DNA of 64,000 nt from Valencia hispanica (GCA_963556495.2 OY747701.1:36076001-36140000); one strand, 5' to 3'. Positions 11,957 through 24,766 are shown, counted from the stretch's first letter. Numbers and translations are program-made. Notes: generated from the sequence alone by a model not told the origin.

Positions 11957-12050
11957 CGTGTGTGTGCGGGTGTGTGCATGCGTGTGCATGCATACGTGCG
12001 TGTGCGTACGTGTGCGTACGTGTGCGTACGTGTGCGTACGTGTGCGTGTG
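11957..12050 (+). repeat. TG-rich simple repeat with 10-bp tandem units
   Basis: A (TG)n-like tract that includes four perfect tandem copies of TGTGCGTACG at 12001-12040. The minus-strand His/Thr-rich frames here are artefacts of the repeat. Confidence 0.9.
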
Positions 12051-12632
12051 CCAGAGAGAGTGCGAGTACTCACATGGTGAAGTGATGTGAGGCAGGCGGC
12101 ATGACTGGTGGCAGTGGGGAGTAATTGTGATTGAGAGCGCTACTCCTCACCCCACCCTATGTCAGGGTGATACACACAAACACACACACACTTGCACAGG
12201 CTCTCCCATGGGTCATACTGACACTGTCCAGATAAAGAAAAAGACTGATGGTTATGTGGACTTAAAGAAAGTGAGTGAAACAGGGTGTGTGTTGTGTGTG
12301 TAAAAGAAAGCGAGTGGGTGTGTTTGTGTGGTACACACTTTATTTATTTAGGTTTAGCCTTGGAGTGTTAATGTGTTTGCCAAGCTCCTAACTTGTCTGT
12401 TCAGAACATTTGTGAAGCATGATAAGCTTCTTTTCTGCTGTCTCTGACAGTATGGTATTTTACGTCATAGCTAGGTGGTTCATTTCTTTAAATCTTAAAA
12501 GCACTTATTTATGATCAACCCTAAGATGTCTCTTTTCCTAAAGTTTAAAGGTACCCATTCTGAGATATTATATTTAAATAGTGGATCAGGCTGCTATTGA
12601 AACAGTTATTATTATCTATAATGAAAGGAGAA

Positions 12633-12735
12633 ATACATATCTCATAGTTTACAAATATATATATATATTTATATATATATTAAAAATATATATATATATA
12701 CATATATATATATTTGTAAACTATGAGATATGTAT
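12633..12735. repeat. Long AT-rich inverted repeat (fold-back)
   Basis: The left arm begins at 12633 and includes CTCATAGTTTACAAATATAT; the right arm ends at 12735 and includes the exact complement ATATATTTGTAAACTATGAG. Each arm is more than 30 nt and the centre is alternating AT. The non-AT part of each arm (about 20 nt) is perfectly complementary, so this is more than a fold of an (AT)n tract. Confidence 0.8.
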
Positions 12736-13538
12736 ATGTAATTGTTATTTTGGCCCCCGCTTCAACAGATTCATGTACATAATGGGACTTCCCATGAAAT
12801 GTATGTTTCACCAGAACTGAGAATATGCCTCCAATGTTGAGGTGGACTCACTCTCCAAACTGCCCTTTAAAATTTGGCAGAGGAACAGCAGCATACTTGT
12901 GATTTTCTTCCTGTTTGTGTTTATGGCGCTGCTGTCTAAAAGGGATTAAGTTTGCAGTCAGCGGGTTGGGCGAGCCAGTTCTTCTCTCACGCAGAGGCCT
13001 GTGTCAGGGTTCATCCAAGCTCACTGAGCCCAGGTCTGTGCCAGTCTGTTGTTTCTCTGTGCTTCTTCGCTGTGACCTGCTGTGTGTTTTTGCCCACAGG
13101 GGAACCCTGCCGATGGGGCGTGTGCTAGCGTGTATAGGCCCCTGTACTCTGGCCCCTGTGTGGTCTGGTTGTAAGTGTATGTGTGTGGTCTTCCCGCCCC
13201 CTGCTCATCTGTCCGAGGTCTGCTAACGGCCTGCCCAGTGACCACGGCTGTTTACTTTACTTCTGTCTGCACCAACTGAACTCTGATGGCCTGCTTCCTC
13301 CAGCTGGGCCAAATCAGGCCCCAGTTCAGGCTAATAGCAGTGCATGGAGAAGGCCTCATGTATAGGACAAGACAGGACACTGGGTCCTGGTGAATTAATT
13401 GAGGCCAACCCACTTGTCCCATCTCTACTTTTCTCTCGACTCTTGTTCCAGACTTTTGGGTAACTGGTGGCTGTAGCCAGGCATATGGTCGCCGTAGGGC
13501 AAAGCTGCCTGTAATTATGCTGTCAGAGGCCTGTTCTC

Positions 13539-13567
13539 ATTGGTCAGGATAATTGGCCTCTATATAA
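13539..13567 (+). promoter_or_regulatory. CCAAT/TATA-like core promoter arrangement
   Basis: An inverted CCAAT box (ATTGG, 13539-13543) precedes a TATATAA box (13561-13567); a start site would be expected near 13590-13600. I see no recognisable exon downstream, so this is a motif match only. Confidence 0.25.
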
Positions 13568-14133
13568 CAGTCAGTATCAGTTCAGTCTGTCTCATCAGTG
13601 GAAAGAGACAGACTGGCAGTTCACTCAGAACCAGGCAGTTATATGCTCAATGTTTCTTTTGCTTTTCCACAGCGCAGTCCTGCAGAGATTAGCATCACTA
13701 AGAGGATTATCACAAGACGAAGAAAAATTTCTGAAATTAAACATTAAAACAGAACCCAAATTAACTTTTATTTTATAATCCTGAGATGCTGTGCAAGGAG
13801 GTAGTTTTGCATTAACCAAGTCAAATTATTTACAGTGAGGGTCAAGGAGTTAAGCAGCTTTGACCCGACACTATGCCACTATGCAAGCGGCATATGATCC
13901 TACGTAAACTCACAAAGTAATGAGGCAGAGATGACAGCGTACCTGCTTCCCCCCTCTCCCTGTTTTTTTGCCCCTGCTGGGGTAATTTCTCTTATGAAGG
14001 TTGTGTGTGCGTATTAGACTTATGGGTCCTGGTTTTTAGAGCAGGGAGTTAATGGGAAGATGGGGAGCATCAGGAGGAGGCTGGTAGTGTTTAAGACCTA
14101 TGTTTGGCCAGGGAAGCCACGAGAGGCCCTTTG

Positions 14134-14287
14134 GGGTCACCCTCTCCTGCTTTACAAATTGAGGGCTGTGCCGCCAGGCGCCAGCGCAGAGCTGAATGAG
14201 CGAGCCTGCTGACCTGTGACCCCTGTCCAGCCCTAGTGCAGGAGCCCCTGTAACCTGGGAGAGGGGACCACTGACCTCAGAGGGTCA
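14134..14287. promoter_or_regulatory. Cluster of nuclear-receptor-type half-sites
   Basis: GGGTCA at 14134-14139, TGACCTGTGACCC at 14210-14222 and TGACCT-CAGA-GGGTCA at 14272-14287. The middle site, read on the minus strand, is GGGTCA-C-AGGTCA: a direct repeat with one-base spacing (DR1), the arrangement bound by RXR heterodimers, HNF4 and COUP-TF. Function is inferred from motif only. Confidence 0.35.
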
Positions 14288-16113
14288 CATTCTTCTTCTT
14301 CCTCCTCCAAAGCTGCAGGGGATTCCTGGGTCTCCCAGCACCCATCCTACACAAATTAGATTTAACACAGACCATTCCAAAAATAAACAGCTGGCTTCAG
14401 TATGTATTTGTTCTGAAGACCTTCGTTGTGAAGTAAAATAAAGGACTTTCGGGACTAGCGTCAATGATGGTAAAGAAGAATGACTTAAGAATGTGTTTTT
14501 GTGTTTTGCCCAAACCAAGCATGCGGAACATTTACACTTTTTTCTAAGTATACTGTAAAATGCATATTTCTGGAAGCTCCAGCATGGAAAACAACTGTAA
14601 TAAACAAAATATACCAACAAAACAAACATGTACTTTATTAGGTAGGTTTCACAAAGCACAACAATGAAACTGAAAACCAAAGTACAAAATTAAAATTACA
14701 GCATATTGGGAGATAAAACTGAAAAGACTAAACCAAAACAGACATTTGAATGAAAACCAATGCAGTGGAATATTTGGATATATAATTATAATCATGTCTC
14801 GAAATTTTTAAGTGGAGACAAGTTTCTAAATATTAGATAAAGAATGTTTAGCCCTGTTTTTTCAGCATAAACAAGTGTTATTTATTCTTGAAATATTAAA
14901 CAATAGCTCTTCATGATAATGAACACATCTTCTGTGGCACACCGACCTGTTTGACTCTATAAAGGCGTTTGAGAGATAGAGGTATGAGAAGTTTTTCTTT
15001 TTTTTGAGGTTGAATTGCCTCCACAATGACATAAGGGAAGACACTATGGGGTGCTCTCTGTCATTGACCAGATTGTTTCTGGCCCATAACGCAACACAAC
15101 ATCCATAAATTTTGACAGCACTGGCATCTTGTACTGAACAGACACTTGCTTCAGCCTGCGCTCTAAAATGTCAGGAAAAATACTATAACATTGTCACTGT
15201 ATGGATTAATGGAAGGTTATACCTATTTTATACATGTTGTTTCTGTCCTCACAAACAGCAGAAATGACAAAAATGTACTTGCACACTGTCTGGAGGCATG
15301 TTCTGTTGTTTTGGCCAATTGTCCACATCCCCGTTTTCATAACTGTTCGCGTGCATGCCATGGTGCTCATGAAACAGTAAAAGCAAGTAGGTACACTCAA
15401 ATCACATTATTGTGCATGTTAATCGATGAACAAAACCAAATCAGCATTTGTATAATCAAACCTTGTAGTTAGAGCTGTTTATGTGGAATGCACTTTGTTT
15501 ATAAATTCTTCTGCTAACAATTGCTGAATTCAGAGGGATATTCTTCACATAAAAATAAAGTTGAGACTTCTGGAGATCAAATGTGTACCCGAGACCTTAA
15601 ATGACAGCTTTGTTTGTATGATGATTCACACTGAAGATGTGCATTTCTTTTCTCCTTACCCTTCACCCTTCTCTGGCGGATCTGGATAGGAATTGTTTCC
15701 AACTATCATTGGCTTCTTTGTTTTCATCTTATCAGGTACAGGAAAAGCAAAGAAAACAGCACAGAGAAACACTGGGCATGTAGCAGCCTACTGGCAAGAA
15801 CAGCAAAGGGTTGCAAGATTTGCATAGCAGATTTGCACAGCTATTTTGCATGTACTTGTGTGGAGAAAAATTCATGCACGGAACGTTAATTTATTCAGAA
15901 AAAAAGCTGACTTTTGGATTTAGAGGTTTCACTATAATTGTTTTTTGAAATGCATTGTTTTCTGTTCAGCTGGTTTAGTTGTTGGATTTTCCCCTTCAGG
16001 GCCATTGTCCATAAAGAAATGTCACATTTAAATGTCAAATTTAAAATTCAGAGCTTAACATGAGAGGAAAGACTGCATTGGTGGATGATAAATCTCAATT
16101 ACTTCCACAGATA

Positions 16114-17442
16114 CAGCACCGTGCAAAAGTGTTAGGTATGTGTGAAAAATGCTATAAACAAAGAATGCTTTCAAAAATGGAAGTGTTAATCATGTATTTT
16201 CATCAATCAACAAAATGCAATAAATGAACTAAACAGAAATCTAAATCAAATCAATATTTGGTGTGACCACCCTTTGCCTTCAAAACAGCATAAATTCTTC
16301 TGGGTACACTTACACACAGTTTTTGAAGGAACTTGGCTGGTCGGTTGTTCTAAACATCTTGGAAAAATGACCACAGATCCTTTGTGTACGTAGGCTTTCT
16401 CAAATCCTTCTGTCTCTCATGTAATCCCAGACACACTCGATGATGTTGAGATCAGGGCTCTATGGGGGGCTATACCATCACTTCCAGGGCTTCTTGTTCT
16501 TTTTACGCTAAAGATACTTCTTAATGACTTTGGTTGTATGTTTGGGCTCATTGTCCTGCTGCAGAATAATTTTGGGGCCAATCATACACCTCTCTAATGG
16601 CATTGCATGATGGATAAATGTCTGCCTGTATTTCTGAACATTGAGAACACCCTTAATCCTGACCAAATCTTCAACTCCATTTGCAGAAATGCAGCCCCAA
16701 ATGTTCTAGGAACTTCCACCATGCTTCACTGTTGCCTGCAGACACTCATTATTGTACCACTCTTCAGATCTTCGACGAACAAACTGCCTTCTGCTACAGC
16801 CAAATATTTCAAATTTCGGCTTATTCTTCCAGACACCTGTTGCCATTGTGCACCCCAGTTCGTATGTTTTCATACATACTTGAGTCACTTGGCCTTGTTT
16901 CCACAAAGGAGGTATGGCTTTTTGGCTGCAACTCTTCCATGAAGACCACTTCTTCCAAGACTTTTCCGGACAGTAGATGGGTGTACCCGGGTCCCACTAG
17001 TTTCTGCCAGTTCTGAGCTGATGACACTGCTGGACATCTTCCGATTTTGAAGAGTAATAAGCTTGATGTGTCTTTCATCTGCTGCACTAAGTTTGCTTGG
17101 CGACCACTTTGTGCTTCTTCAAAAGAGCTTGAACAGCACATTTGACCCAGTCTGCTTTGAAATTGTTCTCTGGGAGAGACCTTGCTCATGCAGTATAACT
17201 ACCTTGTGTATGGTTGCTGTGCACAATCTTGCCATGTCATGAAACTATATTCCACAACCCCACCTTGCTTGCAGAGTTTGGCTGTCATGCAGTTTTAAGC
17301 CTCCAACACAACTGTTTCTATTTCAGTTAATGACTGTGTTTCCACCTATGTGTGACATTGATCATCATTAGCACCTTTAGTATAATTGGTTGATCATTCA
17401 CCAACTATAATCCTACAAAATCCCAGACTTTGTGCAAGTGTG
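16114..17442 (-). mobile_element. Tc1-like transposon relic, nearly full length
   Basis: Runs from a left end with CAGCACCGTGCAAAAGTG after a TA, to a degenerate right end near CAGACTTTGTGCAAGTG. The minus strand codes for a decayed transposase. A clear stretch in the frame at 16706-16906 reads KFEIFGCSRRQFVRRR and then ECLQATVKHGG, the Tc1 segment just after the catalytic WSDE. Upstream parts, including a LITLQN(R)KM-like segment near 17040-17060, are in other frames. Length (about 1.3 kb) is that of a complete Tc1 element, but stops and frameshifts make it inactive. TIR sequence differs from the other copies in the window, so it is a separate subfamily. Confidence 0.85.
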
Positions 17443-19119
17443 TCTACATAAATCTGTACCTGGACATCCAGATGGCCCCAAACTTCCATACCAACCTACT
17501 GACAACACCTTGGACCATTTCTGGTATGTCAACAGACTCAATCCAGAACTTAGCTTAACAGCTTCCTACCTCTTCAGTTTATTCCACACCACATTCTCTA
17601 GTAACCACTGCTTAACAATCATTTCTTCAGGAAGTGTGTTCACCATGGTTCATATAATCCCTAATTCTATCAGAGGGCAAAGGGTAGGGTGGGGAGAAGA
17701 GTAGGAGACAGTGAGAGAAAGAAATGCAAGAGGGAGGGAAAGAAGACCTGTTGCTGAATGATGAGAGAAGGATTGTCACAGTTCATTATGCACTGAAACC
17801 CTTCATAATATCTGTTAGAGGAAACCTACATATGTTGGAATGGGAACAATTGCAACACAGATTACTTTTGAATGTAAATGACTGATGCTTTTATCACTGG
17901 TTTATATTTCGAAAGCAGTGGGGGGGGGGGGGTCATAACGTTTGCAGTTTGACATAGTTAATTGCTCCTGCTGGTGTTATTCAGCAATACAACATCAAGG
18001 AGACTTGTATTGATCCAACAGAGTGTTTGTACTAAGAAAATGAAAGACAAATATTAAGGAGGATTTCAGTTAAAGATTAAAAGTTAACAGTTTGAACTAA
18101 ATATGACATATCAAGCATATGTTCATGTTTGGCCATCTGGAGTACAACTCTTCTAAAACCCACGACACAGAGAGGCCAAGGGTTGCTGAGAATTTCCTCC
18201 ACAGGTCTTTGAGCATGACAGCATGCATGGTTAAACCTCTCCACTGGAAACACATGCCCCATCACGTCACTCCCTGACCACAGCCCTCTTGCACCGCCGT
18301 GTTTCCCATGGCTGACAGCGACACGCAGACAGCGAGAGGTGTCCGACCGCAACCCTTGGTCAGTCAAACCCAGACACTGCGAATGATTCCTCATTAGATG
18401 TGTGTGTAAGTTTGTAAAGCATGAATGTTATTGCAGTACATAGGTGTTTGAATGACACGTGAGTGTGGAAAGACAAATCTCTCGCCAGCAAGACTCCCAA
18501 AAGCACCCTCTATAGAAGGCCTGGTGACATATGTAGAATAGCAGGAAGAGGGGACATCCGAGTGAGGCTGCTGAAATTTTGCCCTCATGTGCGACTTTGG
18601 GTGCTTCTTCGCTCCCACGTTTCATCTGTCACAGCCAGGAATAGGAAAAAAGGTGATGGAAAACATCATATCATTGTTATAACCTGCCAAAACCAAAAAC
18701 ATGGTATTGTGAATCTGCAGAAATTCACATAGATGTGTAAGAAAGTCATTGGGGTTAAATTAAATGAAAACTGGTTGTAGTTTGTTCAGTCTCTTTCCCT
18801 TCTTTGCAAAAAAGCTCAAGGTCAGTCATATTGGATGGAGAGCATTTGTAAAAGGCAATTATCAAGTCTTTTTTGCAAATCCTCGATTGGATTTAAACCT
18901 CTTCACAACATTTTCTCTGACCTGTCTGCTGTTCTTTAGTCTTCACGATGCCTTTTGTTCCTTAATGTTCTCAAACAAACCTCTGAATCCTTTAAAGAAC
19001 AGCTTGATTTAGAATAAATTACACCCATGTATATTCTATTTACTAATTAGGTGACTTCTGAAGGCAAATGGTCGCACTGGGTTTTATTTTGGGTCATCAG
19101 ATTAAAGGAGACTGAAAAC
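17443..19119. other. Gene-free stretch
   Basis: No recognisable exon or transposon. It contains a 13-G run at 17920-17932. The minus-strand frame at 18077-18394 shows no domain I recognise. Confidence 0.4.
17920..17932 (+). repeat. Poly-G run (13 G)
   Basis: Uninterrupted G homopolymer, one of four G-rich runs in the window. Confidence 0.85.
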
Positions 19120-19298
19120 AGATTTTGATTTGTAAGAAGTTTGAAAACATGCATTATTTTCCTTCCACTTCTAAATCATGCAGTGCTTTGTGTTGATCTG
19201 TCAGATAAAATCCAAAATGAACCCCATAAGTGTTTCTTAGTGTTATTGACAAAATGTGAAAAAGTGCAAGGGTTTTGAAAACTTTCGCAAGTCACTGT
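19120..19298 (+). mobile_element. Tc1-like transposon 3' end fragment
   Basis: Matches the right end of the relic at 1-780: ATTATTTTCCTTCCACTTC, then GCTTTGTGTTGATCTGTC, then a terminus with CTTTCGCAAGTCACTGT. Only about 180 bp remain; no transposase sequence is left. Confidence 0.7.
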
Positions 19299-21303
19299 TT
19301 TGAAAAGCAGACAAATAGACGGAAGACAGAGTGTTGGAGACTGACAGAGAAACAAAAATCTATAAAGGGAAACAGAACTTGGGGTGTTCTGTGAAGTGAA
19401 CTGTGAACGGCCTGTTAGGAGCTGCACCATAAGAGTCCGTTCTGCTCCATATCTGTTTACTACCCCGAACACCTTATCAGGGCTCGTCACAACATTACTG
19501 CAACAATTCACAGACATGTTTATGGACACATTTTTTAAACATCAAACGGTGGGTTACAGTCTTAAAAATTATACACTTCTTCATTTAAATTTCTCATTTG
19601 TTTCTTTATAAAACACATATAGAAAGGAACCTCAGTTGCATCAAAGAGCTGTTTTATATTAATTAAAAGTAAATAAAAAGTAACTTGATCAGTGGCAAAA
19701 TGCAAGGATTAACATCAACGGGCAAATTATTACACAAGTGATCTGTTTAACGTGATTGTATTACACTCAAACCACACTAAATGGCTGTTTCAAAGGTTTT
19801 AAGACCTTTTTTTGACTGCTCATAATCCTGGGCAGATCCCATATGAAACGGGTGGCTACTCCAACAACAACTGAACAACTGAAAGGGCCCTATCCCCTTT
19901 TTTTCAGCCTGGACCTAAACACTTGCAAAAGTAGCTGGTTTGAATACACAAATGCTTTAGTAGTAGTGGGATTGTTTACAGTTGTGCCATTATATAAAAA
20001 AAATCCCAACAGATACATTAAAATGAATTTTAAAATACGTTCGAAGCCAAGGAAGCTAAAACCCAAGGGTGCTGTTTCCATGTTTCCACATGTACTTTTT
20101 TTTACCTGTTCCTATATGGCACAGAGGCACAGATGTGTCTTGGACCAGTGTCCAAGCTGATGACACCAATGGTGGTTTAATCCAGATGTGGAGTCTGTTG
20201 TCTTTTGCTTGTGTAGACTAAATCTGTGGAGAGAGGAGCTCCAGATCTCTGTTGGGTCCTGCAGTGGAGGGGTGACTGGTTAGAAACAAAAGGATCCACA
20301 TTCTATTTGTTCCTGGGGTAATAATGAACATGGTGGACATGCATAAATACAAAATTTGATCAGGGAGTACAAACAAATAATTTGTCAAAAATATTTTTAC
20401 ACTAATAGAACAAGCAAACAGTTGTTTAAATATTTTTTTCTTTAAATCTGTCATGACTAACTTTTATAATTAAATATGTCAGGTTTTTTTTTCTGAAGGG
20501 GCAAGTTGTTGACATAATGCATAGGTAGTTTAAAGTTGTGGTTGGTACTATACCTTAATGTGACTTATAAAACACCAAAACAAGTTCTTGAGAGTAAATT
20601 TAAATGCGACAAATTTAAAATCAAATTTTAACACCAAAATTTAAAATAACACTAAAATATGGATAACATATGATGATTGTTGCAACTGTTTTTATTCTAC
20701 CTCTGTTTGATTGAACTGTTAACACAGCTTTTATACTTTTGTCTTTATTCCTTAGTATTGAAGCATACCACTCATATTTGCAACAGTATGCTCACAAAAC
20801 TGTTTTGTAACATTGGTACTTAGTTCTGTGTGGAGATGACTTTGTGGACCATTGCAAAGAAGTGGGCTCTACATGGTAATGCATGAAAATGTCCATATTT
20901 GGTGCTTGCAAGGCATGGCAGTGGATGTACAGATGTGTCCAATCAAGATGACAGAGTCCCAGAAGTTTTTCTTCCCTGCCTGAACCAGTACTTTTTCACA
21001 AAATGTCTTTTAAAACTTCAATCTTGATTTAGCCCACTATTTACTTTAACATGGTTTTTAATTAAATTATAACCTTAACCAATGGATTAAGTTATAGCAG
21101 TAAAAGTTCATGTGCAAAAGAGAAGGAACTAGATTGTCACTGATTAAGCTCTTGAAGATAAAAACCCTGAACAGACTGGCCGAGACTTTCCACTTTTATT
21201 ATTATTATTTATTGATGTTATTTAAAAAATAAATGAGTAAATAATATTTTTAATAAATTGTCAATGCAGGATAAACCTACATTTAAGAGAAAAATTATTC
21301 ATA
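19299..21303. other. Gene-free A+T-rich stretch
   Basis: No recognisable exon, RNA gene or transposon. The open frame at 19843-20160 has no identifiable domain. Confidence 0.4.
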
Positions 21304-21615
21304 CAGCTGGTAGATTTAGGTTTAAAGTGATCTTTTAATCATCATGTTTCTTCTGACTGGAAGTAAGTACCTTTTGGAGTAGTCCAGCCAGAGTCTGATA
21401 ATGATGGTGAATCTGAGGAAGGAGCTAAAAATTAAGGTAATGAGAAGGAGTCCTTCCAAACTCAAACACTTGGAGCTGATCACCAAAGATGAATTCTTTA
21501 AAATCCAAAAGAAAAAGTGCAAAAAGCCATTCAGCTACTACAAGAAAGATTTGATTGGCTGTGATGTCAATAAAAAAAATTTCATTAACCTAAAGCTGTA
21601 TATAAAATGCTGACC
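21304..21615 (+). mobile_element. Tc1-like transposase C-terminal relic
   Basis: A degenerate plus-strand region corresponding to the end of a Tc1-like transposase: CCAGCCAGAGTCTGATAATG (SPDLNPIEN region, badly eroded), GGAAGGAGCTAAAAATTAAG (WRELK region), CCAAACTCAAACACTTGGAG and CAGCTACTACAAGAAAGATT. A second copy of the same segment lies at 30118-30610. Both terminal repeats are missing here. Confidence 0.65.
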
Positions 21616-22975
21616 TGACCATCATTATACCCTGCTATTTTCAATGGTCGAATATCGACTGCACACACAGACCAGTAATAAAACATTTTTTCATGGTACA
21701 ACTATTTATTTTTTTTTCGAGCTTTTGCATGCACCCATCTCCCCTCTTTCTCTTGCCACCCTGGACATCTGCCTATACTGTATGGCACATATCAAAAACC
21801 ACCACCGGATAACCATTTTTGTGAATTTTGCTTTTGCACTATTTGGAGCAGCATGTTGGAGATTTTTATGTTTCGTTTTTGGTTAAAATACTCATGTTCT
21901 CCAGACTTTCAGAGAAGAGTATGAACTCCCACCTTCCTTTATCATGATTTCACAGCACTGAGCAACACAACAACATAGTTCCTAAAACACAGAAACACAA
22001 TTAAAATGGATGCCCAACAACAACAAAATCATGCATTAACCCTCTACACTTTACCTTGTGGAAGCAATGCATGCTTCACTCAGTGATGTCATCACCCATT
22101 TACAGCAGGTGCGAGCATTCCCTATCTTACTCACAATGCCATAACAGACATGACAAAATGAAACAAAAGTTTATCTTTATCCAAATCATATACTGTTTTA
22201 AACATGTGTTCTTTTTTTAGGTCTTTTCTTAATACTTTGCTTCGCAGTTACTGTATGTAATTTAATTAAGGAGGGCCCTCTGTTTGGCTGTAACCTTAGT
22301 ATGCTTTTTATTTGTCACAAAGAGAAGTCTAAAAGACACTCAGTGGCTCTATACACTGTAGTAGAGTAGAAAAACTTTCTATTGTAGCTCCAGACCTTAC
22401 CATTGTTTTCTAAGTCAGCTTTTTTCTCTAAAACCTCAGAAACCTAAGAAGTAGCAGAGTACAATTTTAAGTCTCCCTTAAGTTGTCTTGAGAGTAGAGT
22501 TATGGCAAAATCAGCAGCTATCATGCTTCTGGACTTAAACATTTCCTTCCTCGTAACAATTTGCTCCTATCGCGAACTTCCTGCCTGGCTTCTGCCTTCA
22601 TGCAGCCACCCCGAGAGAGAAAGAGATACATGATAGCGTATCTCAATTATGATGCTGTAATTTAGATTACTTTGCTTGCTTTGTCCTTAGGAGAGAATTG
22701 CTACGTCATATTTTTAATTTGAGGTCAAAAATGCTTCTTCATTGACCAATTTGCTCCAAATGATGTAGGGTTTTGATTGATTTCCAGGTGTTTTGGCTTT
22801 GGAAGCTCAGTAAACATGGAACAATCAGATAATTTTAATATGAAAAATTATTTCCAGTTTTTTCAGCAGGGATGGATTTCATGCATAATCTTGTATTTGG
22901 GCCAATCTCAAACAGAATGAGTTGATTTTCCATCTGAGCAGCCAGAAGTCACCTAAATAATGACATCACATGCAG
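21616..22975. other. Gene-free stretch
   Basis: I see no exon or repeat that I can name. Confidence 0.4.
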
Positions 22976-23190
22976 TGGTAAGAAAAAGTGTTTGCTCCCA
23001 TTGTCATTTATCAGTTTTTCGTATGTATATCACAAGTAAATGTTTCAGATTATCAAACAAATGTAAATGTTAAGTGAAAAATAACACAAGAAAGCAGATT
23101 GAAAATCAAGATCTTTTTTTTTTGTGAAGGGTAAAAAAATCCAATCTGACTTCACCCTATGAAAAAGCAAACTGGTCATTTTTCTGCTTT
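22976..23190 (-). mobile_element. Tc1-like terminal fragment
   Basis: Begins CAGTGGTAAGAAAAAGTGTT and continues GTTTCAGATTATCAAAC and GAAAAATAACACAAG, then GGGTAAAAAAATCCAATCTG. This is the left end of the same Tc1 family as 62427-63650, where the matching end reads GGTGTGAAAAAGTATTGGC and then TTTCATATCATCAAAAT. No transposase segment is attached. The minus orientation is inferred from the 62-kb copy. Confidence 0.65.
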
Positions 23191-23600
23191 GTTTTATTCC
23201 CACGATTTTCATTGTATGTTTTCATTACTGGTCTTGTTATAAGATTTGTAAGTTTAGATATAGATTTCTTTGTCTTTTTTTGTCCAAACTAAACAAAGTC
23301 CTGACACACAGCACATGACTCTAGAATGACTGTCAGTATTTGATGCTTACTTACCGTCTCTGCATAGGAGAGGAGCATTAGCCTCACTGCCTTGAAGGGG
23401 GCCCCATGTAAGACAAGGGGCTCATGCCCGCCCTCCTGAGAGAGGCAGGGGTACTGCCTGACTTTTTCACTGCAGTTTCACATGCAGTTAGAAGGATTAA
23501 ACATATTACAATAATCACATCACCTGTTCTGTGGAAAGTGACAAAATATACAGGAGTATTCAAACATCACTGTGTGACATGATGTAAGAAAAGGAAATTA

Positions 23601-23689
<89 letters not shown>

Positions 23690-24095
23690 TTCATGATGGC
23701 AAATGTCTGACCTGCGTTCCCTATGGCTCCAGCCTTCTCTTACTTGATGGACTACAGGTAAAACAATATTCACACTTTTATTTGCTTTCCACTTAGGTTC
23801 ACTCACTTCATCCCTAAAAAAATGTATGTTGATAATGTTATGTTTTTAATTTTTGTTAATGTATTTTATTCTGAATACATCCTTATTTTTTATCATGTCA
23901 AGGCACTTTTAACTAGTCACCCTAACAAGGTAACTTTACTAGTTGTCTGCATGTTATGATTTCATTGAAAGATTTTTTTCTCTTCTTTTTTTCTTCTCCT
24001 CTCTTTTTTCTTTTCTCTTTTTCTCCCTTTTTTTCTTTTTTTAAAATTTTCACATAAAATTATCTTTTTCGTCATGTGATGACATCATCAGTTAT
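23191..24095. other. Gene-free stretch with simple repeat
   Basis: Contains the (TTTC)n array at 23602-23691 and a T/C-rich patch near 23970-24040; nothing coding is recognised. Confidence 0.4.
23602..23691 (+). repeat. (TTTC)n microsatellite
   Basis: About 22 near-perfect tandem TTTC units. The Lys/Glu/Arg-rich minus-strand frame across it is an artefact. Confidence 0.95.
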
Positions 24096-24246
24096 CAGTA
24101 CTTAAATAGCCATTTTACAAAATACTTTTTTACTCCTACTTAAGTAATTTCTAGGATGACTACTTTTAAATTTTACTTGAGTGAAAATATATTAAAGTAC
24201 TGCTACTTTTATTTGAGTACAATTACTGGGTACTCTAACCACCTGA
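24096..24246. repeat. Interspersed repeat fragment, ACTTGAGTA-rich
   Basis: A run of TACTTTTACTTGAGT-type motifs ending GAGTACAATTACTGGGTACT then CTAACCACCT. I recognise this as a pattern common in fish genomes, probably the end of a hAT-like non-autonomous DNA transposon. The assignment is from memory of its look and no terminal duplication could be proven. Confidence 0.4.
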
Positions 24247-24745
24247 TAATTCCAGACAATATGTAGTACAAACACTATATAGCATTATAGCCTAAATTAA
24301 AACATGGTGATTGCAGCATCATTTTCAAACAAATAAATGCCAGTTAGCTCGGCCTCAAAACCTAAAAGTCTCTAAAAGTGTGATTTTTCAGCATCCCAGT
24401 GAGACGGAGCACATATCTGACTGAGGAATGACTGCATGAGAGCAACAATGTCTAGGATCACCTGAAAATGACTTTGGACAAGAGATGTCCTGACAACCAC
24501 TTGGGCAACATTGGCAAGATGGAGGAGGCAAATATTGTCAAGACGTGGCATGATGATAGACTGCTTCCGAAGAAAAACCGGAAAGTTACAATTGAATCAA
24601 AAAGTGTTTCAAAGATGTATTGGTCTCAGGGAGAACCCTTCACAGGTTTTTACATCTTTTTCCAATTGTTATATTGTTTCATCCTGACAGATTTGTTGTT
24701 TGTTTCTTTTATTTGAATTTGTTACATTGTTTTACCCTGACATAT

Positions 24746-24766
24746 GGGGGGGGGGGGGGGGGGGGG
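24746..24766 (+). repeat. Poly-G run (21 G)
   Basis: The longest G homopolymer in the window; a candidate G-quadruplex and an assembly-risk site. Confidence 0.85.

Larger units (their letters stand above)
11581..16113. other. Gene-free stretch with several sequence signals
   Basis: No coding exon recognised. The stretch from about 12900 to 14300 is less A+T-rich than its surroundings, reads like unique DNA and holds the promoter-like and nuclear-receptor-like signals listed below. It is the best candidate here for host regulatory DNA, perhaps an intron or upstream region of a gene outside the window. Confidence 0.4.

Noticed and set aside
11729..12073. His/Thr-rich minus-strand frame that could suggest a metal-binding protein
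   Set aside because: Artefact of the TG-rich repeat; no conserved spacing of His residues.
16821..17189. 122-codon minus-strand frame
   Set aside because: Shadow frame of the Tc1 relic; the true transposase segments are in other frames.
23567..23806. Lys/Glu-rich minus-strand frame
   Set aside because: Artefact of the (TTTC)n array.
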